A DNA stretch of 12,944 nt from Desulfarculus sp. Its GTDB lineage: Bacteria > Desulfobacterota > Desulfarculia > Desulfarculales > Desulfarculaceae. Below, one piece after another: positions 5,955 through 12,944 of the stretch (within the stretch, counting starts at the first letter, position 1; every line of letters starts with the position of its first letter). The position numbers and the translations under genes were made by a program. The DNA lies in the NCBI GenBank assembly GCA_020216805.1, contig JAIWNN010000119.1, positions 1 through 12,944 of the forward strand, read 5' to 3'. The notes under the pieces were generated by a model, which worked only from the letters and a program-made list of their open reading frames with translations, made no database searches and was not told where the DNA came from.

Positions 5955-7121
5955 TCAGGCCAGCCTGGCCAGGCCCTCGGCGGCGCGGTCCAGGGTTTCC
6001 GGGCGCTTGCAGAAGCAGAAGCGCAATTGGCGGCGGCCCAGGGCCGGGTCGGCGTGGAAGCTGCTGCCCGGCACCGAGGCCACCCCGGTCAGCTCGATCA
6101 GCCGCACCGCCAGCTCCAGGTCGTCGGCGCAGCCCAGCCGCTCCAGGAGGTCCCCCACCTCGGTCATGATGTAGTAGGCCCCGGCCGGCCGGTAAGGCTT
6201 GAGGCCGGCGCGGTCCAGCACGCCCAGGAGCTGGTCGCGGGCGCGCTGGTAGGTGGCGGCCAGGTCGCGATAGTAGCCTTCGCCCAGGCCCAGGGCCATG
6301 GCCGCGGCCTCCTGCAGGGGGGCCGGCGCGCCCACGGTCAGGAAGTCATGGATCTTGCGCACCGCGCCGGTGACCTCGGGGGGGGTGATGACCCAACCCA
6401 CCCGCCAGCCGGTGGCGGAATAGGTCTTGGAGACGCTGTTGATGGTGATGCCCAGCCCCTCCATCCCCGGCAGCGAGGCCGGGGAGAGGTGGCGCGCCCC
6501 GTCGTAGAGGATGTGCTCGTAGATCTCGTCGCTGACGCAATAGCAGCGGTGCTCCTGACACAGCTCGGCCACCAGCTCCAGCTCGGCCCGGGTGAAGACC
6601 TTGCCGCTGGGGTTGTGGGGAGTGTTGATCACCACCGCCTTGGTGCGGGGGCCGAAGGCGGCCTTGAGCTCGGCCGGGTCGAAGGTCCACTCCGGAGGGC
6701 GCAGGGTGACGTAGCGCGGAGTGGCCCCGGAGAGCAGGCTGTCCGGGCCGTAGTTCTCGTAAAACGGCGCGAAGATCACCACCTCGTCGCCGGGGTTGAT
6801 CAGGGCCTTCAAGGTGGCGATCATGGCCTCGGTGGCCCCGCAGGTCACGGTGACCTGGGTGTCGGGGTCGCAGACGATGCGGTTGTAGGCCCTGGCCTTG
6901 GCCGCGATGGCCTGGCGCAGGCCGGGGGCGCCCCAGGTCACGGCGTATTGGTTGACGCCGTCGCGAATGGCCTTGATGGCCGCCTCCTTGATCGGTTCGG
7001 GCACGTCCCAGTCCGGGAAGCCCTGGGCCAGATTGATCCCGTGGTATTGATTGCAGATGCGGGTCATCATGCGGATCACCGACTCGGTGAAGCGCCCGGT
7101 GAGCTGGTTCAAGGCCTTCAT
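5955..7121 (-). CDS. Class I/II PLP-dependent aminotransferase
   Basis: This is a 388-residue fold-type I aminotransferase of the cytoplasm. Visible motifs: LAQGFPDW near residue 31; YAVTWGAPGLR; HNPSGK with N170; SDEIYEH with D198 (pairs with the PLP ring nitrogen); SVSKTYSATGWRVGW with the Schiff-base Lys232; and QLRFCF with Arg367, the usual substrate-carboxylate arginine. All catalytic residues are present. The GFPD and NPSGK pattern places it among the aspartate/kynurenine/methionine-type aminotransferases; the amino-acid substrate cannot be chosen by eye. I take the start as ATG 7121-7119, because GGAGGG (7126-7131) sits just upstream and MKALNQLTGRFTESVIRMM is a plausible N-terminus. 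The open frame extends 25 codons further, but that stretch looks non-coding. It is divergent from the HD-GYP gene and convergent with etfA. Confidence 0.93.
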   Translation of the reverse strand: MKALNQLTGRFTESVIRMMTRICNQYHGINLAQGFPDWDVPEPIKEAAIKAIRDGVNQYAVTWGAPGLRQAIAAKARAYNRIVCDPDTQVTVTCGATEAMIATLKALINPGDEVVIFAPFYENYGPDSLLSGATPRYVTLRPPEWTFDPAELKAAFGPRTKAVVINTPHNPSGKVFTRAELELVAELCQEHRCYCVSDEIYEHILYDGARHLSPASLPGMEGLGITINSVSKTYSATGWRVGWVITPPEVTGAVRKIHDFLTVGAPAPLQEAAAMALGLGEGYYRDLAATYQRARDQLLGVLDRAGLKPYRPAGAYYIMTEVGDLLERLGCADDLELAVRLIELTGVASVPGSSFHADPALGRRQLRFCFCKRPETLDRAAEGLARLA

Positions 7122-7213
7122 CGCGCCCTCCGCGTACTGGGGCTGGCTCGTGGCTGGTGGTTTCCGGCGGGAAGGACCGAAAAAGTCACAACACAATACA
7201 CGGCGTGATTAGT

Positions 7214-7242
7214 TTGTGTTTTCCGCCACAATGCTTCATAAT
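7214..7242 (+). promoter_or_regulatory. Putative promoter of the HD-GYP gene
   Basis: TTGTGT (7214-7219), a 17-base spacer and CATAAT (7237-7242) lie in an AT-richer patch of the divergent gap. The predicted start near 7249 gives a leader of about 32 bases. The -35 is weak and the -10 is good. Confidence 0.5.
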
Positions 7243-7280
7243 AGCAGAGCCGGCCCAGATGGGGAAGATGACCTATCATC

Positions 7281-8342
7281 ATGGCGGGAAACGACCCTGG
7301 CGTCTATCGGACGCACCTGCTGGACCAGGACCTGAGCCCCCAGCGCCGGAAGGTGGAATTCGATCCGGCCCAGTTTGGCATGGCCGCGATCTCCATCGAG
7401 GTTCTCCATCCGGGCGAGGAAAGCCCGGCCGATTTCTTTTTGCCTCTTTATAACCCCGAGAAGAAGTGCGTGGAGATGTCGCCGGCCTGCACTCAAGGCG
7501 AGGTCTTCAAGACCGCCTGGCGCGAACGGCTCTTGGCGGCCAACCTCACCACGGTTTACGTGCCCCTGGACCAGGCCGGCAGCGTGACCACCTACTTCTG
7601 CCACCTGGCCGAGCAGTTGATGCGCGACTCATCGCGGCCCATGCGGGAGAAGCGCCAGGTGGTGCGAGAGGTGGCCTGCCTCAATCTGCGCAGCCTGTTC
7701 GCCTCGGACCTGTCCTCCCGCTCTCTTAGGCAATCCCTGGACCAGACCAAGGAACTGGTGACGGTGCTGGGATCGGAGCCGCAACTGCTGCAGGGGTTGG
7801 GCGAGCTGTTGCGTTCGGACGTGGACATCTTCAACCACTGCGTCAACGTCTGCATGATCGCCATGGCCTTCGGCCGCTTCCTGGATCTCACCCGCGATAC
7901 GGTGCTGCAACTGGGCACCGCCGGAATGCTGCACGATCTGGGCTATTCCGCCACCCCCAACAGCATCCTGCGCAAGCCCGACCGCCTCAGCGCCGAGGAG
8001 TGGCGGGTGGTGCGCCAGCATCCGACCAAGGGCTACAGGTTGTTGATGGCCGTGGCCACGGTGAGCTACGAGGTGCTCTCGGCGGTCCAGCACCACCACG
8101 AGAACTGGAACGGCAGCGGTTATCCCGCCGGCCTGAACGGCGAACGCATCCCCCGCCTGGCCCGCGTGCTGCGGGTGGTGGACGCCTTCGACGCCATGAC
8201 CAGCCAACGCTCCCACCGCCGGGCCTGCACCGCCTTCGACGCCGCCAGCCAGATCATGGCCGAGGCCGGGACGCTGTTCGATCCCCGCCTGGCCGCCGGC
8301 TTTGTCCGCTTTCTGGCCGAGAACTTCGTGGCCAGCAACTAG
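7281..8342 (+). CDS. HD-GYP domain protein, probable cyclic-di-GMP phosphodiesterase with altered site
   Basis: This is a 353-residue protein. HD-GYP domains hydrolyse cyclic-di-GMP or related dinucleotides with a two- or three-metal centre. Residues about 30-115 form an N-terminal region I do not recognise (FFLPLYNPEKKCVEMSP, then TTVYVPLDQAG). The HD-GYP domain spans about 165-350: H186 in DIFNHCVNV, H218-D219 in LHDLGY, H247 in QHP, H272-H273-E274 in QHHHE, GSGYP (278-282) and D301 in VVDAFDAMTS. All expected metal ligands appear present and GYP is intact. The usual lysine of HDxGK is Tyr222, which may weaken or change substrate binding. No transmembrane segment or receiver domain is seen. 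An in-frame TGA at 7269-7271 limits the start to 7281; the ribosome binding site is poor (GGGGAAG, 7261-7267, rather distant). It is followed 177 bp later by a PEP-CTERM gene. Confidence 0.9.
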   Translation: MAGNDPGVYRTHLLDQDLSPQRRKVEFDPAQFGMAAISIEVLHPGEESPADFFLPLYNPEKKCVEMSPACTQGEVFKTAWRERLLAANLTTVYVPLDQAGSVTTYFCHLAEQLMRDSSRPMREKRQVVREVACLNLRSLFASDLSSRSLRQSLDQTKELVTVLGSEPQLLQGLGELLRSDVDIFNHCVNVCMIAMAFGRFLDLTRDTVLQLGTAGMLHDLGYSATPNSILRKPDRLSAEEWRVVRQHPTKGYRLLMAVATVSYEVLSAVQHHHENWNGSGYPAGLNGERIPRLARVLRVVDAFDAMTSQRSHRRACTAFDAASQIMAEAGTLFDPRLAAGFVRFLAENFVASN

Positions 8343-8422
8343 ATGCGCCCTGCAAACCCCCGCCACTGCCGCCATCGTCCCTCGAAAAAGAAAAAATAGT
8401 TGCGCACAAGCTGTGAACCATC

Positions 8423-8451
8423 TTGCCGGACTATCTTCCCATTGCTATCGT
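8423..8451 (+). promoter_or_regulatory. Putative promoter of the PEP-CTERM gene
   Basis: TTGCCG (8423-8428), a 17-base spacer and TATCGT (8446-8451) lie upstream of the gene at 8520, giving a leader of about 60 bases. I looked for the GG-N10-GC spacing of a sigma-54 promoter, which controls many PEP-CTERM genes, and did not find it here. Confidence 0.45.
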
Positions 8452-8519
8452 AAAGCTAAAGAAAGGGCCTGCCGCGACCGACAAGACCGCCAGGAGCGGT
8501 CACCACCAGGAGGAAGACC

Positions 8520-9290
8520 ATGGCCCGGACCTTACGCATTCTGTTGTTGGCGGCGCTGGCCGTGGTCCTGGGGGGCTCCCCGGCCCGGGCGGCTTATGTG
8601 GAGTTCGCCAGCCTGCTGGGCACCGGCTTCTCCGCCCCCAGTGGGGTCAGCACCGGACATGCCCTGAACGGATTCGGCCTGACTGGCATAACCGCCGATT
8701 TTTACGGATTTTCATGGTATTCGGCCGGAAGTTGGAACTCCGGTTACAATCCCGGGGCGGGGACTCCCGCGCGGCTGCAGATGGTGCAGTACCGCGGTGA
8801 CTACGGCCTGGGGGTGGGGGTGCAGCCCAACAACCCGCCGCTTAACAACTTGCCCGCCACCGGGGTCAATGAGATCGACGCTCGGGAGGGCCTGTTGCTG
8901 AGCTTCAACCAGCCGGTCTATCTCAGCAGCTTCACCCTGGGCAACTTCTTCAACGACACCAGCAGCTCCAGCAACCCCTCCGAGACCGGCTGGGTGGTGC
9001 TGGACGGCAACTACGCGGCGCCGATCAACTTCACCGCGCCGGCCACCCAGTTGGTGGGCGGCGGCACCCCGGGCACCTACGTGGTGACCCTGCCCACCCC
9101 GGTGCTGGTGACTTCCATCGCCTTCTTCGCCAGCGACCGCACCCCCGGGGCCAGTTGGAGCAGCGACTACCTGGTGCGCGGGGTGGACGTGGCCGCGGCC
9201 GGCACTCCGGAGCCGGCCAGCCTGTTGCTCTTCGGCTCGGCCACCGGCGTGGCGGCCTGGATGAGCCGCCGTCGCCGCCGCGCGGCCTGA
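8520..9290 (+). CDS. PEP-CTERM sorted exported protein
   Basis: This is a 256-residue secreted protein. The Sec signal peptide is MARTLRILLLAALAVVLGG followed by SPARA, with cleavage after residue 24. The C-terminal sorting tag has the PEP motif at 230-232 (TPEPASLLLFGSA), a short transmembrane stretch and an arginine cluster (RRRRR) before the end. Such tags are recognised by exosortase EpsH/XrtA-type enzymes, which cut and hand the protein to the cell surface or extracellular matrix. The middle region is rich in Gly, Asn, Ser, Thr and Tyr. It has a GLGVGV stretch and NEIDAREGLLLSF, typical of beta-sandwich domains in this group. A strong ribosome binding site (AGGAGGAAG) precedes the ATG, and the gene has its own promoter and terminator. 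No exosortase or polysaccharide genes are in the window. The binding target is unknown. Confidence 0.93.
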   Translation: MARTLRILLLAALAVVLGGSPARAAYVEFASLLGTGFSAPSGVSTGHALNGFGLTGITADFYGFSWYSAGSWNSGYNPGAGTPARLQMVQYRGDYGLGVGVQPNNPPLNNLPATGVNEIDAREGLLLSFNQPVYLSSFTLGNFFNDTSSSSNPSETGWVVLDGNYAAPINFTAPATQLVGGGTPGTYVVTLPTPVLVTSIAFFASDRTPGASWSSDYLVRGVDVAAAGTPEPASLLLFGSATGVAAWMSRRRRRAA

Positions 9291-9318
9291 CCCCGGTCCC
9301 AGATCCCGCAACCAGCAA

Positions 9319-9347
9319 CCCCCGGCCCTTGGGCCGGGGGCTTTCTT
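9319..9347 (+). terminator. Intrinsic terminator of the PEP-CTERM gene
   Basis: CCCCCGGCC (9319-9327) and GGCCGGGGG (9332-9340) form a 9-bp all-GC stem with a CTTG loop, followed by CTTTCTTT. It lies 28 bases after the stop codon. Confidence 0.88.
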
Positions 9348-9612
9348 TGCGGCGAGCGGGCCAGCCCCGGGGCTGGGGGCGGGGCTTGACCAAGGCGCTC
9401 CGCTCCGGCTCCACCAGGGCCAGGATCGGCGGAAGCGTTTTCGGGCGCTGGTCCTTTTCCACTAACCCGGCCAACCCCTCGTCGCCGGCGTGGACCTCCG
9501 CATCCCGTCGCGCGCGGGTCTGGTCAACTGGAACTAGGCTCCAGGGAGTATTGGACCGAGCGGTAAGCCAGGTCAAAGCGTTTGTCGCAACAAAGGCTTG
9601 GCCAGCGGAGGG
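9348..9612. other. Convergent intergenic spacer with a 16-bp palindrome
   Basis: With the terminator, this forms the 322-base gap between the stops of the PEP-CTERM gene and rarD. It holds a perfect palindrome, CCAGCCCCGGGGCTGG (9361-9376), just after the terminator. Near the rarD end it also holds a small imperfect hairpin (TTTGT/ACAAA arms around 9579-9592). Open frames across it have no recognisable motif and no ribosome binding site. I see no RNA gene, repeat array or mobile element. Confidence 0.4.
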
Positions 9613-10539
9613 TCAACCTGGCCGCCGGGAGGACCGCGCCAGCCCCCGGATCGGCAGCCCGGCCAGCACGAAGACGGCCAAGCCGCCCCAGACCAGGGCG
9701 AAGGTGGTGAGCTGGGCCCCGCTGAAGGGCTCGCCGTAGAGGCAGACCGCCAGCAGGAATTGCAGGCTGGGGGCGATGTACTGGCAGACGCCCAGCACGT
9801 AGAGCGGGATGCGCCGGGCCCCGGCCGTGAACCAGATCAGGGGCAGGGTGGTGATCACCCCCGCCGCCATCAGCAACAGGCTCGGCCCCCCGCCGCCGTG
9901 GCCGAAGACCAGGCCGCCCCGCCAGGCCTCGTAGCCCAGCCAGGCCAGGGAGAGCGGGGCCAGGAGCAGGGTCTCGATGAACAGCCCGGCCACCGACTCG
10001 ATGGCCACCCGCTTGCGCAACAGGCCGTAAAGACTGAAAGAGACCGCTAGGGTCAGGGCGATCCAGGGTGGACCGTCCTGGCGCAGGACCAGGTTCAGGG
10101 TGCCCAATCCGGCCAGCCCCAGGGCCACCCACTGCCAGCGGCCGGGGCGCTCGCCCAAAAAGGCCATCCCCAGCAGCACGTTGACCAGGGGGGCGATGAA
10201 ATAGCCCAGGCTGGATTGCAGCACCTGGCCGCTGTCCACGGCGTGGATGAAAAGCAGCCAGTTGCCGGCCACCAGCAGCGAGGACAGGCAGAGGGTGCGC
10301 AAGACCCCGCGCTGGGCCAAGGCCGGGATAAGACCGGCGAAGCCGCCGCCTTGCAGGGCCAGGATCAGCCCGGCCAGGGGCGCCGACCACAGGATGCGGT
10401 GGGCCAGGACCTCCAGGGGGCCCACCCCGGCCACGGCCTTGAAGTAGATGGGCACCAGGCCCCACCAGGCAAAGGCCCCCGCCGCCAGCAGCACGCCCCG
10501 CTTGTCGGGTTGGAAATTGTCCACCAACGCTCCAGACAT
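9613..10539 (-). CDS. rarD: RarD / EamA-family membrane transporter
   Basis: This 308-residue integral membrane protein has about ten hydrophobic segments arranged as two EamA repeats (about 14-146 and 155-295). The first repeat has the RarD signature AWWGLVPIYFKAVAGVGPLE followed by VLAHRILWS. Later come VDSGQVLQSSLGYFIAPLVN and, in the second repeat, YIAPSLQFLLAV with GEPFS. These are the conserved blocks of the chloramphenicol-sensitive RarD subfamily of the drug/metabolite transporter superfamily. The substrate is not established; amino-acid or metabolite export or import is the general expectation. The ATG at 10539 has no clear ribosome binding site. A GTG at 10524-10522 (residue 6) lies five bases after GGAG and may be the real start, giving 303 residues. 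The gene is divergent from tex and convergent with the PEP-CTERM gene. Confidence 0.93.
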   Translation of the reverse strand: MSGALVDNFQPDKRGVLLAAGAFAWWGLVPIYFKAVAGVGPLEVLAHRILWSAPLAGLILALQGGGFAGLIPALAQRGVLRTLCLSSLLVAGNWLLFIHAVDSGQVLQSSLGYFIAPLVNVLLGMAFLGERPGRWQWVALGLAGLGTLNLVLRQDGPPWIALTLAVSFSLYGLLRKRVAIESVAGLFIETLLLAPLSLAWLGYEAWRGGLVFGHGGGGPSLLLMAAGVITTLPLIWFTAGARRIPLYVLGVCQYIAPSLQFLLAVCLYGEPFSGAQLTTFALVWGGLAVFVLAGLPIRGLARSSRRPG

Positions 10540-10641
10540 CGGCGCGCGACCGACCTGGCCGCGCAGCGATCAAGTCTACTCCAAGCCCCGCCCGCCGCCC
10601 AGAGACCAGCCCGCCCCTGGTCCGGCGCGGCCGGCCGGGGC

Positions 10642-10670
10642 TTGCGCCAGGGGCCGGGTCGGGGTACATA
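10642..10670 (+). promoter_or_regulatory. Possible promoter of tex
   Basis: TTGCGC (10642-10647), a 17-base spacer and TACATA (10665-10670) occur in the divergent rarD-tex gap. Both hexamers are partial matches, but TACATA is one of the few AT-rich spots there. The predicted start near 10677 would place the GC hairpin at 10679-10695 at the very 5' end of the mRNA. Confidence 0.4.
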
Positions 10671-10678
10671 GGTGCGGC

Positions 10679-10695
10679 CGCCCCCGCCGGGGGCG
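10679..10695 (+). other. GC hairpin in the tex leader
   Basis: CGCCCCC (10679-10685) and GGGGGCG (10689-10695) form a perfect 7-bp stem with a GCC loop. It is followed by AAAGAAA, not by T's, so it is not a terminator for tex. It may stabilise the 5' end of the mRNA. Confidence 0.45.
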
Positions 10696-10735
10696 AAAGA
10701 AACCCGCAAGCCAAACCGGAGAATCCGAGGAGCGC

Positions 10736-12944
10736 ATGTCCGACGCCCTTCTCAACCAGATCGCCCAAGAACTGGGCCTGACCCCCCGCCAGGTGGCGGC
10801 CACCGCCGAACTGCTGGACGACGGGGCCACGGTGCCCTTCATCGCCCGCTACCGCAAGGAGCGCACCGACAGCCTGGACGAGGTGGCCATCCTGGCCATC
10901 CGCGACCGCCTGCACCAGCTGCGGGAGCTGAACCAGCGGCGGGAGGCGATCCTCAAGTCCCTGGAGGAGCGCGGCCTGCTCACCGACGAGCTCAAGACGG
11001 CCGTGGCCGCCGCCCCGGGCCTGGCCCAGTTGGAGGACGTCTACCTGCCCTACCGGCCCAAGCGCCGCACCCGGGCCATGGCCGCCCGCGAGAAGGGCCT
11101 GGAGCCCCTGGCCCAGCTCCTCTGGGGCCAGGACCCGGCCTGCGATCCAGCGGCCGAGGCGGCGGCCTTCGTCGAGGCCGAAAAAGGCGTGGCCAGCGTG
11201 GAGGAGGCCCTGGCCGGGGCGCGGGACATCATCGCCGAGCAGATCAACGAGGACGCGGCGGTGCGCGCCGCCCTGCGCCGGTTGTTCATGGAAAAGGGAG
11301 TGGTGGTAAGCAAGGTCATCAGCGGCCAGGAGGAGGCCGGCGCCAAATTCCGGGACTACTTCGACTGGTCCGAGCCAGCCATGACCGCGCCCAGCCACCG
11401 CATGCTGGCCATGCGCCGGGGCGAGAAGGAGGGCCACCTGCTGCTGCGCATGCGCCCGCCCCAGGACGACGCCCTGGCCCTGCTGTCAAGCCTGGTGGTG
11501 AAGAACGACTCCCCGGCCGGGCTCCAGGTGGCCCAGGCCGCCTCTGACTGCTACGGCCGGCTGCTGGGCCCGGCCCTGGAGACCGAGCTGCGCCTGGCCA
11601 GCAAGGAGAAGGCCGACCAGGAGGCGGTCAAGGTCTTCGCCGCCAACCTGCGCGAGCTTCTCTTGGCCCCTCCCCTGGGCCAGAAGCGCGTCCTGGCCAT
11701 CGACCCAGGCTATCGCACCGGCTGCAAGGCGGTCTGCCTGGACGCCCAGGGCCGGTTGTTGGCTCATGAAACGCTGCACATCCTGACCGATCGCCAGCGT
11801 CAGGAGGCCGGCGAGCGCATCCGGGCCCTGGTGAGTGAGTGGCGGCTGGAGGCGGTGGCCATCGGCAACGGCACCGCCAGCCGCGAGACCGAGGCCGTGG
11901 CCCGCGCCCTGGACCTGGGGGTGCCGGTGGTGATGGTCTCCGAGGCCGGGGCCAGCGTCTATTCGGCCAGCGAGGTGGCCCGGGCCGAGTTGCCGGACCT
12001 GGACGTCAGCGAGCGGGGGGCGGTCTCCATCGGCCGCCGCCTGATCGACCCCCTGGCCGAGCTGGTCAAGATCGACCCCAAGAGCATCGGGGTGGGCCAG
12101 TATCAGCACGACGTGGATCAGGGCGAGCTCAAGCGTTCGCTGAGCGACGTGGTGGTCAGTTGCGTCAACGCGGTGGGGGTGGAGGTCAACACCGCCAGCC
12201 CGGCCCTGTTGGCCTACGTCTCCGGCCTGGGGCCCTCCCTGGCGGCGGGCATCGTGGCCCACCGCGACCAGCACGGACCCTTCCCCCGGCGCGAGGCCCT
12301 GAAGGCGGTGCCCCGCCTGGGTCCCAAGGCCTTCGAGCAGGCGGCCGGCTTCTTGCGGATCCGGGACGGCGAAAACCCCCTGGACGCCTCGGCGGTCCAC
12401 CCGGAGGCCTATCCGGTGGTGGAGGCCATGGCCGCCGACCTGGGCTGCACGGTGGCCGATCTGTTGCGCGACGAGGACCTGCGCCGGAAGATCGACCCTC
12501 GGCGCTACGTGACCGAGAGCGTGGGCCTGCCCACCATCGAGGACATCCTCAGCGAGCTGGCCAAGCCCGGACGCGATCCCCGCGCCCGCTTCGAGGCCTT
12601 CGCCTTCGCCGAGGGGGTGCACGAGATCACCGACCTGGTCCCCGGCATGCGCCTGCCCGGGGTGGTGACCAACGTGGCCAACTTCGGGGCCTTCGTGGAC
12701 GTGGGGGTGCACCAGGACGGCCTGGTCCACGTCAGCGAGCTGAGCGAGAGCTTCGTGCGCGATCCCCGCCAGGTGGTCAAGGTGCAAGATCGGGTGATGG
12801 TCACGGTGCTGGAGGTGGACCAGGCCCGCAAGCGGATCTCGCTGTCCATGCGGGCCAATCCCGGCCAGCCCCGCCAGGGCGGCGGGCAGGGCGGGCAGGC
12901 CGCCCAGGCCCCGCGCCGCGATGACGACCGGCGGCGCGACGAGC
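10736..12944 (+). CDS. tex: Tex transcription accessory protein, S1 RNA-binding; 3' end beyond window
   Basis: At least 736 residues are present and the frame is open to the right edge; the family is about 720-790 long, so nearly all of it is here. Tex is a cytoplasmic nucleic-acid-binding protein related to eukaryotic Spt6, linked to transcription and stress tolerance. The N-terminal helical region starts MSDALLNQIAQELGLTPRQV and has VPFIARYRKERT (34-45) and EDVYLPYRPKRRTRA. The YqgF-like RNase H fold starts at VLAIDPGYRTGCKAV (D323). The helix-hairpin-helix region begins at EVNTASPALLAYVSGLGP (483 on) and runs to about 545. The S1 domain begins at GMRLPGVVTNVANFGAFVDV (637 on) and ends with RKRISLSMR. 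A Gly/Gln- and Arg/Asp-rich tail follows. GAGGAG (10727-10732) sits three bases before the ATG. The gene is divergent from rarD. Confidence 0.96.
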   Translation, partial: MSDALLNQIAQELGLTPRQVAATAELLDDGATVPFIARYRKERTDSLDEVAILAIRDRLHQLRELNQRREAILKSLEERGLLTDELKTAVAAAPGLAQLEDVYLPYRPKRRTRAMAAREKGLEPLAQLLWGQDPACDPAAEAAAFVEAEKGVASVEEALAGARDIIAEQINEDAAVRAALRRLFMEKGVVVSKVISGQEEAGAKFRDYFDWSEPAMTAPSHRMLAMRRGEKEGHLLLRMRPPQDDALALLSSLVVKNDSPAGLQVAQAASDCYGRLLGPALETELRLASKEKADQEAVKVFAANLRELLLAPPLGQKRVLAIDPGYRTGCKAVCLDAQGRLLAHETLHILTDRQRQEAGERIRALVSEWRLEAVAIGNGTASRETEAVARALDLGVPVVMVSEAGASVYSASEVARAELPDLDVSERGAVSIGRRLIDPLAELVKIDPKSIGVGQYQHDVDQGELKRSLSDVVVSCVNAVGVEVNTASPALLAYVSGLGPSLAAGIVAHRDQHGPFPRREALKAVPRLGPKAFEQAAGFLRIRDGENPLDASAVHPEAYPVVEAMAADLGCTVADLLRDEDLRRKIDPRRYVTESVGLPTIEDILSELAKPGRDPRARFEAFAFAEGVHEITDLVPGMRLPGVVTNVANFGAFVDVGVHQDGLVHVSELSESFVRDPRQVVKVQDRVMVTVLEVDQARKRISLSMRANPGQPRQGGGQGGQAAQAPRRDDDRRRDE

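Noticed and set aside
7122..7196. Longer aminotransferase start giving 25 extra N-terminal residues (MCCDFFGPSRRK...)
   Set aside because: The extra segment has no family-like features and overlaps the divergent regulatory gap. The ATG at 7121 has its own GGAGGG and a normal N-terminus.
7228..7244. Possible second FadR site: ATGCTTCAT in the HD-GYP promoter, shared with the operator core
   Set aside because: Only the centre is shared. The left half-site does not match TGAATGA and the right half matches only four of seven bases, so the palindrome is absent.
8342..8519. Sigma-54 promoter upstream of the PEP-CTERM gene
   Set aside because: I looked for GG-N10-GC with TGGCAC/TTGC-like elements. 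The nearest GG and GC pair is spaced 14 bases apart, so the pattern is not met.
9031..9576. Minus-strand open frame through the PEP-CTERM 3' end and spacer as a possible small gene
   Set aside because: It is Arg/Pro-rich with no ribosome binding site or motif, and crosses a strong terminator and a real gene on the other strand.
9524..11437. Long minus-strand open frame spanning rarD and the start of tex
   Set aside because: It is a shadow frame of two real genes (rarD in another frame, tex on the opposite strand), Gly/Pro/Arg/Leu-rich with no recognisable motif.
11486..12787. Minus-strand open frame (about 430 codons) opposite tex
   Set aside because: The plus strand encodes a continuous Tex protein with helix-hairpin-helix and S1 motifs. 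The antisense product is a His/Leu/Gly/Gln-rich artefact.

Overview
The window is GC-rich, densely coding DNA with strong codon-position bias. That bias leaves long spurious open frames opposite the real genes. The gene set suggests a Desulfobacterota/Deltaproteobacteria-type chromosome: SelB, a FadR-like regulator with EtfBA, an HD-GYP protein, a PEP-CTERM surface protein, RarD and Tex. This assignment is inferred from gene content and base composition, not from a marker gene. I see no insertion sequence, CRISPR array, tRNA or rRNA.

Layout. 1-323: the 5' part of ruvX (minus, running off the left edge) is divergent from selB, and each has a recognisable promoter. 324-2536: selB is followed by a small SHOCT-like lipoprotein gene that ends at an intrinsic terminator. 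2605-2982 (minus): a small exported protein of unknown function. 2983-3325: a regulatory region with a probable minus-strand promoter, two tandem plus-strand promoters and a perfect 18-bp FadR-type operator. 3326-5924: fadR-etfB-etfA closed by a strong terminator. This resembles the fadR/etfB/etfA part of the Bacillus subtilis lcfA operon and implies fatty-acyl-CoA-controlled electron transfer from beta-oxidation. 5955-7121 (minus): a class I/II PLP aminotransferase. 7281-8342: an HD-GYP protein whose usual HDxGK lysine is replaced by Tyr. 8520-9290: a PEP-CTERM exported protein with its own promoter and terminator. 9613-10539 (minus): a RarD/EamA transporter. 10736-12944: tex, nearly complete but open at the right edge.

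How it works together. The clearest functional unit is fadR-etfB-etfA: repressor, operator and electron-transfer flavoprotein. The other genes look like housekeeping or independent single-gene units. SelB implies that the genome decodes UGA as selenocysteine, but selA, selC and obvious selenoproteins are not in the window. The HD-GYP and PEP-CTERM genes are neighbours on the same strand but appear to be separate transcription units. I found no convincing previously undescribed multi-gene system. The items most worth a second look are the FadR operator architecture, the altered HD-GYP site, the apparently leaderless ruvX start and the uncharacterised exported protein.
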